NCBI RefSeq assembly: GCF_046025915.1
Contig: NZ_JAQQFR010000011.1
Coordinates: 62,001 to 126,000, forward strand
DNA length: 64,000 bases
Direction: 5' to 3'
Origin: Herbaspirillum rhizosphaerae_A
GTDB lineage: Bacteria; Pseudomonadota; Gammaproteobacteria; Burkholderiales; Burkholderiaceae_D
Shown here: positions 9,106-17,737 of the stretch, piece by piece
Layout: every line of letters begins with the position of its first letter
Position numbering within the stretch: the first letter of the stretch is position 1
The notes under the pieces: generated by a model
Seen by the model: the letters and a program-made list of their open reading frames with translations, nothing else
Database searches by the model: none
What the model was told of the DNA's origin: nothing
Translations under genes and position numbers: made by a program

Positions 9106-10116
9106 TTATACCAGCCAGGAATGGAAAAAATGTTCTGTCTTGTCAAACTGCATGCGCTGTCTTTGTTCCAGCGACAAGGTCGGATCCGCAAATTGCCGGC
9201 GCTTCGCCGCAGCCGGCAAGAATTCGTTGAGCATGATGCAGCACCACTTGAGCTGGAAGGCCGGCAACAACAGGCGCGCACGCTCGCGCAGTATCTCCGG
9301 TCGCGTCGAGTAGCTGACGGCTGTCGTCACAAAATCATCAAAGTACGTTTGTGACACGGGCACCGCCGGCTGGCAAAAGAAATCGCCGATCATCTTCGCC
9401 GGATCATCCCAGCCTGCATATTCGAAATCGATGAAACACAACTGGCCATCGCTCTTCAGCAAGGCATTGTGAAAGCCGAAGTCGGACGGCGAAATGCAAC
9501 GGTCGTCGTCATGCAGGTCGGGCACTGTCGCACCAGCTATACGCAGGCGGTGGCCATGCCACGTTCCGGCAATACGACCAATCAGATTTTTTGCCTTGCG
9601 CGACAAGTCGTCGTCGTCGGTAATTTCCTGCAATCGCAGCAGACGGCGATCAACCATCTCCAGATGCTGCGCGACGGAAAAGCATGCTTCTGATGCCGTC
9701 GGCAACTTCTCGCTCAAGGCATTGTTGGCGTGCCCTCTGGCGTTGAGCGCGGCGATGAATTGCGCTGCACTGCGCACATGCGTCGGCTGCAACTCGTTCG
9801 CCGTCAGTTTGTTGCCGTCGATGAATTCGTAGATGCCCAAATGATCCTGAGCGCTACATACAATCGGCGTCGGCACATTTTTTAATCCGATGGCAGATGC
9901 ATGGGACAGAAACGCATATTCAGCGCCGAGGCGATCACGCGTATCGGCCGGGTGATTGAAGTACGCCTTCGCCAGATAACGGCCGGCGTTCAGATCCACA
10001 GAGAACACCTGGTTGTTGCCGCCACCTCCGACGATCATCAAGGACAATCCGGCCGGATCGATTCCCGACGACAGGAGCAAGCTCGCGATTTTTTCCGTCA
10101 GTTCCCGGTTTGCCAT
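9106..10116 (-). CDS. APH-type kinase (choline/aminoglycoside phosphotransferase fold)
   Basis: 336 residues from the ATG at 10116, which has GAGG five bases upstream; a longer in-frame start at 10149 is less likely. A glycine-rich nucleotide loop (VGGGGNNQVFSVD) opens the protein, the catalytic-loop region reads SPSDFGFHNALL, and the metal-binding part reads FIDFEYAGWDDP. This fold phosphorylates small alcohols, including sugars in several pathways. The gene overlaps the upstream HAD gene by 19 bases. Beside a phosphatase, an isomerase and a transketolase pair, it may supply the anomeric phosphate needed by the nucleotidyltransferase, but that is inference. Confidence 0.8.
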   Translation of the reverse strand: MANRELTEKIASLLLSSGIDPAGLSLMIVGGGGNNQVFSVDLNAGRYLAKAYFNHPADTRDRLGAEYAFLSHASAIGLKNVPTPIVCSAQDHLGIYEFIDGNKLTANELQPTHVRSAAQFIAALNARGHANNALSEKLPTASEACFSVAQHLEMVDRRLLRLQEITDDDDLSRKAKNLIGRIAGTWHGHRLRIAGATVPDLHDDDRCISPSDFGFHNALLKSDGQLCFIDFEYAGWDDPAKMIGDFFCQPAVPVSQTYFDDFVTTAVSYSTRPEILRERARLLLPAFQLKWCCIMLNEFLPAAAKRRQFADPTLSLEQRQRMQFDKTEHFFHSWLV

Positions 10117-10715
10117 GTCGCCTCGAAAAACGCCTGAATTTCTTGCCACGAGCCGAAGCGCGCGCTGACGCCTTCCCCGTCATGGCCATGTTCCGGATCG
10201 AACAGCAAGCGCTGGGTATGCGCCGGAAAGCCCTGCATCTGCAAAATCTCGGGAAGGTCGTCGATGAAATAATCGCACTCGCACGCGGCGATGCGCGCGA
10301 TCTTCTCTTCCTTGGTCAGTTCGAAAAAAACGCGTTCAGTGGCAAACAACGGCGATGTGCCGTCGACCAGTACCGTCGAGATCCAACCCGCCGCCGCCGC
10401 ATGCAAATCATACTGTGGTCCAAGGAATGGATGTTTGGTCTTGTGGCTGACGATCACGATCTCCGCATGCTCACGCGCTGTACGGATGAACTCGATCACG
10501 CCGGGATACGCTGCTGCCTGCGCCATTCGCGCACCGTACACGTAGCCCTGCAATTCAGTCCATGCGGCTTCGTTGTCGATCTTGCGCAGGTGATTGCGCA
10601 CAGCTATTTTTGACACCGGCGTCGCGGCGGGGACCAGAGACTGTTCCACCGCAACCGCGTGAAACAACTCGTCGTAGCTGACGATAGTGTTATCGAAATC
10701 GAAACCTATTTTCAT
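10098..10715 (-). CDS. HAD-superfamily hydrolase
   Basis: 205 residues. The nucleophile motif is at the very N-terminus (FDFDNTIVS, first aspartate D6), followed by IVIVSHKTKHP (motif II) and DYFIDDLPEIL (motif IV). HAD enzymes of this size remove phosphate from sugars and other metabolites; compare GmhB in the heptose pathway, to which this protein is not obviously close. It begins 3 bases after the transketolase C-terminal gene and overlaps the kinase-like gene at its end, implying tight coupling. Confidence 0.8.
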   Translation of the reverse strand: MKIGFDFDNTIVSYDELFHAVAVEQSLVPAATPVSKIAVRNHLRKIDNEAAWTELQGYVYGARMAQAAAYPGVIEFIRTAREHAEIVIVSHKTKHPFLGPQYDLHAAAAGWISTVLVDGTSPLFATERVFFELTKEEKIARIAACECDYFIDDLPEILQMQGFPAHTQRLLFDPEHGHDGEGVSARFGSWQEIQAFFEATWQTGN

Positions 10716-10718
10716 GGC

Positions 10719-11651
10719 TTAGCTGCGAGCCTTGGCATATGCCGCCTGAACCTTGCTGGCGATGTTTTCTGCCGTCAGGCCGTACTTGGCGCGCGCATAG
10801 TCTTGCGAACCGACTTCGTGCATGAACTCGTCGTCGGTGCCGAAGCTCAGTAAGCGTCCTTGCATTCTGTCCTGCTGCGCCAGCCATTCGGCGATGCTGC
10901 CGCCAAGACCGCCAATGCGGCTGTGTTCTTCAACCACGGCAACGATGCTGTAGTCAGTAAATGCTGTCCGGACGGTATCGACGTCGAGCGGCTTGATTGT
11001 GTGAAAACTTTCCACGCGCGCAGTGATGCCTTGAGCCGCCAGCAAGTCAGCGGCTTGCAGCACTGTCGGCAGCAAGGTGCCGGCGCCGATCAGGCAGACG
11101 TCAGTGCCTTCACGCACGTTAATGGCACGGCCGATTTCAAAGGAATCATCTTTCTTGGGGACGATCTGCTCGCCCTTCTTACCGATGCGGATGTAGACCG
11201 GGCCATTTTGTTTCAGCGCTGCACGCAGACATTGGCGCAACTCGACTTCATCGGCCGGCGCCATGACGGTCATGTTCGGCAGCACGCGCATGATAGCGAG
11301 GTCTTCGCATGAATGATGGGTCGGGCCGAGTTCCGCATACGACAGGCCGGAACCGGTGCCGACGATGATGACCGGCACATTGTGATAGCAGGCATCGACG
11401 CGGATCTGCTCGTAGCAGCGCGTCGTGGTGAACGGTGTGATCGTGTAGATCACAGGGCGCAATCCCGACAAGGCCATGCCGGCGGCGACGCCCATCATGT
11501 TGGCCTCGGCGATGCCGCAGTTGAGGAAGCGGTCTTCGCTGGCGGCCTTGAATTTGTCGAACAGCTTGTTGCCAATATCGCCGGACAACAACACGACGCG
11601 CGAATCGCTCACGCCCAGTTTGGTGATTTCATCTGCAAATGCGTTTCTCAT
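10719..11651 (-). CDS. Transketolase-like protein, pyrimidine-binding and C-terminal part
   Basis: 310 residues. It matches the second half of transketolase: a thiamine pyrophosphate pyrimidine-binding domain (residues about 1-165, with the conserved glutamate in FLNCGIAEANMMGVAAGMA) and the C-terminal domain (about 180-305). The start overlaps the stop of the N-terminal half gene by 4 bases. Together the two genes make a two-subunit transketolase that moves a two-carbon ketol unit between sugar phosphates. The placement inside a polysaccharide locus points to making an unusual sugar and not to the pentose phosphate pathway. Confidence 0.88.
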   Translation of the reverse strand: MRNAFADEITKLGVSDSRVVLLSGDIGNKLFDKFKAASEDRFLNCGIAEANMMGVAAGMALSGLRPVIYTITPFTTTRCYEQIRVDACYHNVPVIIVGTGSGLSYAELGPTHHSCEDLAIMRVLPNMTVMAPADEVELRQCLRAALKQNGPVYIRIGKKGEQIVPKKDDSFEIGRAINVREGTDVCLIGAGTLLPTVLQAADLLAAQGITARVESFHTIKPLDVDTVRTAFTDYSIVAVVEEHSRIGGLGGSIAEWLAQQDRMQGRLLSFGTDDEFMHEVGSQDYARAKYGLTAENIASKVQAAYAKARS

Positions 11652-12475
11652 GCTGTCACTCCCAGTTCCACGTAAGCAGCGGCCAGTTCATCCGCATTCG
11701 GAATCCGGTAGTGCCAGTTGTTGTCGTCTTCCATGAAGGACACTCCTTTGCCCTTGACCGTATGCGCGACGACTGCGATCGGCTTGCCTGTGCGGCTGCG
11801 CGGACGGCCCATGACCTCTGTCAGCGTGGCCAGGTCGTGGCCGTCGATTTCCATTGCCTCCCAGCCGAAGGCGCGCCATTTGTCGACCAGCGGTCCCAAT
11901 GCGAGAACGTCTTCGCTGCGGCCGGTGGCTTGCCATTTGTTGAAATCGACAATCGCCATCAGACTGCCGACTTGCTGGCCGGCTGCCATCATGGCGGATT
12001 CCCAGACCGAACCCTCGTTGCATTCACCGTCACCGAGCAATACCGTGACGTCGTAGCTACGTTTTTGGATACGTGCTGACAAGGCCATGCCCAGTCCGAT
12101 CGGCAAACCGTGACCCAGCGAGCCTGTTGCGGCTTCGATGCCGGGCAAGTGGTCCGGGGTCGGTGGATGCTCAGCGAAAATGCCGCCGTCCTGACCGTAG
12201 GATTCCAGCATGGCTTCCGGATAAAAGCCCTTGAGTGCGAGGACTTGAAACAGCGCCGCAGCGCCGTGTCCCTTGCTCAGGATGAAGCGGTCGCGATCCG
12301 GATCGACAGGTTTTGACGGATCGATTTTGAGTGCGCTGAAGTAAGCTGCAATCAAGATGTCGACACAGGACAGGCAAGATCCCAGATGCGGGGTTTGCGT
12401 GTGATGAGACGTTGCGATGATGCGGCCACGAATGGTAGCGGCGATTTTTTGTAAGGCGAGCGTATCTGAAGTCAT
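11648..12475 (-). CDS. Transketolase-like protein, N-terminal TPP-binding part
   Basis: 275 residues from the ATG at 12475 (a TTG at 12508 would be inside a hairpin). It carries the TPP diphosphate site: GHGAAALFQVL, TGSLGHGLPIGLGMA and the GDGE motif (LLGDGECNEGSVWE) with the downstream N of VDFNKWQ. This is the first half of a transketolase whose second half is the next gene, coupled by an ATGA overlap. Split transketolases of this kind are known from archaea and from several bacterial sugar and antibiotic clusters. Confidence 0.88.
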   Translation of the reverse strand: MTSDTLALQKIAATIRGRIIATSHHTQTPHLGSCLSCVDILIAAYFSALKIDPSKPVDPDRDRFILSKGHGAAALFQVLALKGFYPEAMLESYGQDGGIFAEHPPTPDHLPGIEAATGSLGHGLPIGLGMALSARIQKRSYDVTVLLGDGECNEGSVWESAMMAAGQQVGSLMAIVDFNKWQATGRSEDVLALGPLVDKWRAFGWEAMEIDGHDLATLTEVMGRPRSRTGKPIAVVAHTVKGKGVSFMEDDNNWHYRIPNADELAAAYVELGVTA

Positions 12476-12489
12476 GGCGGTCTCTAAAA

Positions 12490-12550
12490 ACAATGCCCGT
12501 TCTTGCAAACGGGCAGTACAGCAAGCAGTAAGGAGGGCAGCAAGCCCTCA
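12490..12550 (-). terminator. Tandem hairpins ahead of the transketolase genes
   Basis: Read on the minus strand, a first hairpin (GAGGGC with GCCCTC, 12533-12549) spans the epimerase stop codon. A second one (GCCCGTT with AACGGGC, 12495-12514) is followed by ATTGTTTTTAG just before the transketolase ATG at 12475. Stem plus T run resembles an intrinsic terminator placed inside the operon, so it may act as an attenuator or a processing point. Confidence 0.45.
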
Positions 12551-13540
12551 GGGCTTGTGGACGTAGTTCCACTCCATCGATTGCATTGCGTCCAGATTCT
12601 CTTTTACCCAGGCAATGCACTCATCGAGGCCTTGGTCCAGGTCGATCTTGACGTCCCAGTCCAGAGTGTTGCGCAACTTGCTGCTGTCGAGCATGTAGGC
12701 GGCATCTTTGCCGAGACGTTCGCCGACCACTTCAACGCAGGAATCGAAATCAACGCTGAGCTTGCGGCAAATACGCTCAACCAGTTCGCGCACACTGACG
12801 ATTTCATCGGTGGAGATGTGGTAGGTCTGACCAGACGTGCCTGCCGTAGCAATCTTGTGCGTGGCGTTCGACACGTCGCGCATGTGAATGAAGGAGCGGC
12901 GCGAATGTCCGCCGCCATGCAGCTGCAGCTTCTTGCCTGTCAGTATCGACAGGATGGTGCGCGGGATGATGCGGTACAACTGTTGACCCGGGCCGTACAC
13001 GTTGGCCGCACGCGTGAATACCACCGGGAAACCGTAAGCGTCGAAATAAGTCTTCAGGCTCATATCGGCCGCAGCGCGCGAGACCGCATACGGCGTGCTC
13101 GGATTGAACGGCGTGTCTTCCTTGATGAAGCCATCGGTGCTGCCGTAGACTTCCGGCGTAGTGACATGCACGTACTTTTCCATGAAGTCGCAATGGCGCA
13201 AAACCTCATGCAGGCGAATGGTCGCCATGACATTGGTTTCGAACCAGTGTTCGGGATTCTTCCAGCTTTCCGCGACCATGCTTTGTGCCGCAAAATTGAC
13301 AACGAAGGCCGGTTTTTCCTGCTTGATCAGCGCCGTCAGCGGTTCCAGATCCTTGTTCAGATCATAGTTGTAGAAGCGGAAGTTGGCATCCTTGCCGGAC
13401 CAGCGGTATGGTAGAAAGGCCTTGTGCGGTTCTTGCGAGCGGCTGGTGCCGATGACGCTCTCGCCGTTTTGCAGCAGAAAGTCGGCGAAGCTGGCGCCGG
13501 AGAAGGAGTTGCTGCCGATGATGAGATATTTGCCCGACAT
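12548..13540 (-). CDS. Extended SDR-type NDP-sugar dehydratase/epimerase with altered motifs
   Basis: 330 residues, overall like GDP-mannose 4,6-dehydratase and related epimerases (VYGPGQQLYRIIPR, RSFIHMRDV, ELVERICRKL). Two signature positions differ from the family: the Rossmann motif reads IGSNSFSG, with serine where the middle glycine is usual, and the catalytic YxxxK reads YAVSR, with arginine for lysine. It could still act on an NDP-sugar with shifted chemistry. It lies between the SIS isomerase and the transketolase pair. Confidence 0.82.
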   Translation of the reverse strand: MSGKYLIIGSNSFSGASFADFLLQNGESVIGTSRSQEPHKAFLPYRWSGKDANFRFYNYDLNKDLEPLTALIKQEKPAFVVNFAAQSMVAESWKNPEHWFETNVMATIRLHEVLRHCDFMEKYVHVTTPEVYGSTDGFIKEDTPFNPSTPYAVSRAAADMSLKTYFDAYGFPVVFTRAANVYGPGQQLYRIIPRTILSILTGKKLQLHGGGHSRRSFIHMRDVSNATHKIATAGTSGQTYHISTDEIVSVRELVERICRKLSVDFDSCVEVVGERLGKDAAYMLDSSKLRNTLDWDVKIDLDQGLDECIAWVKENLDAMQSMEWNYVHKP

Positions 13541-13551
13541 GTGTATTTTGT

Positions 13552-14151
13552 TTATTCCGCTACAGGTTTATTTTCGTACAGCCATTGCATGATCATGTGC
13601 CCGACGACCAATTGCATGTCTTCCGCAATCTGCATATCGTCAATGGCGAAGTGAATCGGCACGTCGCACATGGCTTTTGCCTTGCCGCCGCTGTAACCGA
13701 GGATCGCACAGGTTTTGACGCCCATGGTTTTGGCTTGTTCCAGCGCGCGCAAGATGTTGGGAGAGTTGCCGCTGCCTGACAGGACAATCAATAAATCGCC
13801 GGCTTGTGCCTGAACGGCGAGCTGTTCAGAGTAAATATAGTCGTAACCGATATCGTTTGCCAGGCAGGTGATGACTGCCGCATTGGCCGACAGCGACGAT
13901 ACACGCATGCCGCCGCCGGTGCGCTTGGCGATGCCATATAGATAATCGTTGGCGAGATGGATGGCATTACCTGCGCTACCGCCGTTGCCGCAGAAAAATA
14001 CCTGGCGCCCACTTATCCAGCAATCTTTCATATCCTGGGCGAGTTGCGCCACGCCCGACCAGTCCGATGTCGCCAGGACTTCTTGCAAGCGGCTGGCGTA
14101 AGCGGTGAAGACGGCAGTTGGCAATTTGTCCTGCGTGGTCATTGAAGTCAT
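13552..14151 (-). CDS. GmhA-like SIS-domain phosphosugar isomerase
   Basis: 199 residues from the ATG at 14151, which forms an ATGA overlap with the stop of the upstream epimerase. The sequence CGNGGSAGNAIHLAND, LSANAAVITCLANDIGYDYIYSEQL and LSGSGNSPNILRAL follow sedoheptulose-7-phosphate isomerase (GmhA) closely in order and spacing. GmhA turns the seven-carbon ketose phosphate made by transketolase into D-glycero-D-manno-heptose 7-phosphate. With a transketolase pair in the same operon, an isomerisation of a higher-carbon ketose phosphate is a reasonable prediction. Confidence 0.85.
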   Translation of the reverse strand: MTSMTTQDKLPTAVFTAYASRLQEVLATSDWSGVAQLAQDMKDCWISGRQVFFCGNGGSAGNAIHLANDYLYGIAKRTGGGMRVSSLSANAAVITCLANDIGYDYIYSEQLAVQAQAGDLLIVLSGSGNSPNILRALEQAKTMGVKTCAILGYSGGKAKAMCDVPIHFAIDDMQIAEDMQLVVGHMIMQWLYENKPVAE

Positions 14152-15098
14152 GCCGCTTTCGGAGTCAGCACAGTCTGCTCCATCCACTTCAGGTTGTAAT
14201 AACGGTCTTCATCTTTCAACTCGCCGCTGCGGTATTTTTCGATGATTTCGGTAATGGCGACTTCGACTGATTTGGACGGCTTGAAGCCGGTAGCCAGCAG
14301 CTTGTCGGAGTTGACGCGGTAGGAGCGGGGGTCGTTCGATTCGGTCACGACGATGTCGACCGGGATGTGCTTGGCAACCATCTTGGCGATATCGAGGATG
14401 GAGATGTTTTCGAAGCCGGCGTTATAGACGCCTGTGACTTCCGGATGATCGATCAGATGCAGATAGACGTCGGTGATGTCGTCGATATGGATGTTCGGAC
14501 GTACTTGCGCGCCGCCAAAAACGGTGATCTTGCCCTTGGACAGTGCCTGCATGGTCAGCAGGTTGACCGACACGTCCAGGCGCATGCGCGGCGAATAACC
14601 GCATACGGTGGCGGGACGGACGATCTGTACAACCATGCGATCCTTGTAGCTCAGTAGCACCGGCTCGGACACCATCTTGGTCTTGTTGTATTCGGAGATC
14701 GGTTTCAGTTCCAGATCTTCCGTGACTTGCAGTTCTTCCTTGACACCATAGACGCTGCCCGAAGACGCATAGATAAATTGCTTGACGCCTTTGCGTGCCG
14801 CTTTGTCGGCCAGCTGCATGGTCGCCAGGGCGCTGACTTCCCAGGTCAATTTTGGATCGAGGTCACCGCAAGGATCGTTGGCGACGGAAGACAGATGAAT
14901 GATGGTGTCGACGCCGTCGAGCGAGATTTCGTCGATGTTGCGCACATCGCCTTTGGTGACAGTCAGATTCGGATGCGGCTGCAGGTAATTACCGAACCAC
15001 ATGATATCCAGCACATGCACCTTGTATCCGCGCGCCAGTAATTTAGGGACAAGTACCGTGCCTTTGTAGCCGCAACCACCAGTAACTAGAATGTTCAT
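14148..15098 (-). CDS. NAD-dependent sugar epimerase/dehydratase
   Basis: 316 residues of the extended SDR family. The N-terminus has the intact Rossmann loop (VTGGCGYKG) and the catalytic residues appear as ASSGSVYG and YNKTK. Typical downstream motifs (RPATVCGYSPRMRLD, PNIHIDDITDVYLHL) are present. It is the first gene of the minus-strand operon, with a clean ATG at 15098. It should interconvert or dehydrate an NDP-hexose or NDP-heptose; the exact reaction cannot be read from sequence. Confidence 0.86.
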   Translation of the reverse strand: MNILVTGGCGYKGTVLVPKLLARGYKVHVLDIMWFGNYLQPHPNLTVTKGDVRNIDEISLDGVDTIIHLSSVANDPCGDLDPKLTWEVSALATMQLADKAARKGVKQFIYASSGSVYGVKEELQVTEDLELKPISEYNKTKMVSEPVLLSYKDRMVVQIVRPATVCGYSPRMRLDVSVNLLTMQALSKGKITVFGGAQVRPNIHIDDITDVYLHLIDHPEVTGVYNAGFENISILDIAKMVAKHIPVDIVVTESNDPRSYRVNSDKLLATGFKPSKSVEVAITEIIEKYRSGELKDEDRYYNLKWMEQTVLTPKAA

Positions 15099-15628
15099 AT
15101 ATATGCGCGTGATTCTCTTAAAAATTAAATGGACCTGATTGATCGCTGCCCGAACGTGTCATCGCAACGACGTTCTGCGTGGCGTGAAAATTGCAAATCA
15201 ACAACTTAATTTGCCTGCGAGCTTCTCTTTCATCATTCCTGAGCGTGCTCCCATCATGCGTTTGCCGTCTCCGCTGTCTCTGTATACGGACGGGAATCGG
15301 AAAACTGGAATTTGAGAGGTGAAATCCCGAGGGGCTCTGTTCTCCAACTCACCCGGGCGCTTTACTTGAAGCGATGGAATGGGCCGACGCTAACTATGTT
15401 GGTGCAATCTTAGTGCGGGGAAAGGTGTAGCAAAGAGGCAATAACACGCTGAATCCGGTCGTTGTTCTTCTTTTGTCCGGATATCGGCAGAAAGCCTGAT
15501 TTTATGGGGGAAAGCGATGCATGGCCAGGTCAAGCCGGGATGGTCTGGCAGAAGCCAGGCCAAGATACTGCACCTCTTTCAAGGCGCGGAGATGCGGGAA
15601 GTTGTCTTTATGAAATGTTTTGGGCGGA
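15099..15628. other. Upstream region of the sugar operon
   Basis: The 530 bases lie between the first gene of the sugar operon and the end of the YeiH-type gene, both on the minus strand. The operon promoter should be here. No JUMPstart element, riboswitch or tRNA was recognised, and the small plus-strand open frames (15462-15644, 15517-15819) give no recognisable protein and run towards or into the YeiH-type gene. Confidence 0.4.
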
Positions 15629-16714
15629 TCAGCGAAACAGATAGTCAATCACAGTGTTCACTAGCGCACCACCCACGATCAACCACGCAAACAGCAACCC
15701 ACCCAGCAGCAGAGGACGCATCCCGGCGCGCCTTACCGACGACAGATGCGTCGTCAGACCCAGTGCTGCCATGGCCATCGCCAGCAGGAACGTATCGGCG
15801 TCGAGCAGGGCGCCGGTGACGGCGGCCGGGATCGGAAACAGCGAGTGAATCGCCACCACGCCGATGAAGGCGAACGCAAACCAGGGGATGCCGGCCATAC
15901 GGGAAGTCTTGCCGCCACCGGCAGGCGCCGCCGACTTGCCGCGTTGCACATAAGCCGACAGGATCAGCAGGAACGGTGCCAGCATCATCACGCGAACCAT
16001 TTTGGTGATCACCGCAGTGTTGGCGGTGTGTTCATCAATCGATCGCGCTGCGGCCACGACTTGCGCCACTTCATGCACGGTCGAGCCGATGTAGACGCCG
16101 AAGTCGGCGCGGCCTTGCAGCAAGTTCAGGCCATGCAACATGGGGTAGAGGAAGATTGCCACCGAGCCGAATACAACGACGGTCGACACCGCCACGGTTA
16201 CCTGTTCGCTGCGTGCACGCAGCACCGGCTCCGTCGCCATCACCGCCGCTGCGCCGCAAATCGAGCTGCCGGCGCCGATCAGCATGACGGCATTGGGATC
16301 GAGCTTGAATACCTTGACGCCGATAAAGTAGGCCAGCGCAAAGGTCGACATCAGCATACAGGCGTCAATGACGACGCCGCTGACGCCGACTTGCGAGATG
16401 TCCTGAAAAGTCAGGCGCAGACCGTACAGCACAATGCCCAGGCGCAGCAGGTTTTGCTTGGAGAAGGCCACGCCGCTGCCGCAACTGGCGGCGACACGGG
16501 GAAATACCGTGTTGCCGATCAGCATGCCCAGCACGATTGCGATCGTCAGCGCGCTGAAGCCATGCGCCTGCAGCCAGGTATTCTTGCTGACCTCGATAGA
16601 GACCAATGCCAGCGTCGCGCTCAGTGCGAGTCCCGGAATGAAACGAGCCAGCGGCGATGTGGGGACGGCTGTGACGGAGAGCGGCGAGGTGTTCATGATG
16701 TGCCTGTCATTCAT
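15629..16714 (-). CDS. yeiH: YeiH-family (UPF0324) putative anion exporter
   Basis: About 361 residues from the ATG at 16714; an ATG at 16696 is equally possible and a GTG at 16735 less so. The protein is made of roughly ten hydrophobic helices with the family stretches GLALSATLALVSIEV, GIVLYGLRLTFQDI, MLIGAGSSICGAAAVMAT and GSTVHEVAQVVAAAR. UPF0324/YeiH proteins are inner-membrane carriers proposed to export sulfate or sulfonates; the substrate here is not proven. The divergent LysR gene next to it repeats the yeiE-yeiH arrangement of enterobacteria. Confidence 0.85.
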   Translation of the reverse strand: MNDRHIMNTSPLSVTAVPTSPLARFIPGLALSATLALVSIEVSKNTWLQAHGFSALTIAIVLGMLIGNTVFPRVAASCGSGVAFSKQNLLRLGIVLYGLRLTFQDISQVGVSGVVIDACMLMSTFALAYFIGVKVFKLDPNAVMLIGAGSSICGAAAVMATEPVLRARSEQVTVAVSTVVVFGSVAIFLYPMLHGLNLLQGRADFGVYIGSTVHEVAQVVAAARSIDEHTANTAVITKMVRVMMLAPFLLILSAYVQRGKSAAPAGGGKTSRMAGIPWFAFAFIGVVAIHSLFPIPAAVTGALLDADTFLLAMAMAALGLTTHLSSVRRAGMRPLLLGGLLFAWLIVGGALVNTVIDYLFR

Positions 16715-16814
16715 GGGTGATCGGAATGAAGGCACTTTATCGCGTCGCCATTTAAAAGAAAAACGCGTTATTTTGTTAATATCTACCTAAATAACAGGTT
16801 GATTGGCGAATTTT

Positions 16815-17720
16815 ATGAAAATTACTTTGCGGCAATTGCAAATCTTTCTGGCGGTGGCGCAGTCGGGTAGTACAACTGCGGCGGCCGAAACGGTGGCTTT
16901 GTCGCAATCGGCGGCCAGCGCGGCGCTCAATGAGCTGGAAGCCGGTTTGAACGTGCAGTTGTTCGACCGAGTCGGCAAGCGGCTGGTGCTGAACGATAAC
17001 GGCCGCCTGCTGTTGCCGCAGGCGCAGCACATGCTCGATGCCGCGCACACGATCGAGCAGCAATTCCTTGCGCCTGACCAAGCCGGCGCCGAACTGCATA
17101 TCGGCGCCAGCACTACCATCGGCAGTTATATGCTGCCCGAGATGGTCGCAGCCTATCGTCACGATCATCCGCAATTGCGTGTGCGTGCGCTGGTGGCCAA
17201 TACGGCCGACATCGTTGCTGCCGTCAGCAATTTCGACGTCGACGCGGCGTTGATCGAAGGGCCGTGCCACGCCAGCGATGTATTGGTCGAGCCGTGGATG
17301 ACGGATGAGCTGATCGTGGTTGCCTCGCCGACGCATCCGCTGGCGGCGCAAGGCAAAAAACTCACTCTGAAAAAGTTGAGCGAGGCGGATTGGCTGTTAC
17401 GTGAAGCAGGTTCCGGTACACGCGAAGCGGTTGAACATGCCTTGCTACCTTACCTGCATCACTTGCCGTCGGCGTGCGAGTTCGGTAATTCGGAGGCGAT
17501 CAAACGCGCAACAGCGGAAGGCATGGGCATCAGTTGCCTGTCGCGCGCTGTCGTGAAGGATTTGCTGGAGTCGGGACGGCTGATCGAACTGGCGACGCCG
17601 TTGCCGATGTTGCGCCGGCATTTTTATCTGGTGCGCAATAAGCATCGCGTGTTGTCGCTGCGGCTGGCATCCTTGCTGGATTTCTTCCGCAGTTGGGCAG
17701 TGCAGCACGAACAGACTTGA
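16815..17720 (+). CDS. LysR-family regulator next to yeiH (YeiE-like)
   Basis: 301 residues from the ATG at 16815; a TTG at 16803 in frame is less likely because the HTH begins right after the ATG. Residues 1-60 form the winged helix (LRQLQIFLAVAQSGS, TVALSQSAASAALNELEAGL), and the rest is the substrate-binding LysR domain (WLLREAGSGTREAVE). The short divergent spacer (about 100 bases) to yeiH is the probable binding region, with an AT-rich patch at 16765-16795. It likely controls yeiH. Confidence 0.86.
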   Translation: MKITLRQLQIFLAVAQSGSTTAAAETVALSQSAASAALNELEAGLNVQLFDRVGKRLVLNDNGRLLLPQAQHMLDAAHTIEQQFLAPDQAGAELHIGASTTIGSYMLPEMVAAYRHDHPQLRVRALVANTADIVAAVSNFDVDAALIEGPCHASDVLVEPWMTDELIVVASPTHPLAAQGKKLTLKKLSEADWLLREAGSGTREAVEHALLPYLHHLPSACEFGNSEAIKRATAEGMGISCLSRAVVKDLLESGRLIELATPLPMLRRHFYLVRNKHRVLSLRLASLLDFFRSWAVQHEQT

Positions 17721-17737
17721 TACGTACGATTGAACTG

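Noticed and set aside
15099..15628. JUMPstart/ops element for the surface polysaccharide operon
   Set aside because: Neither the ops octamer nor the JUMPstart consensus was found in the upstream region by reading both strands.
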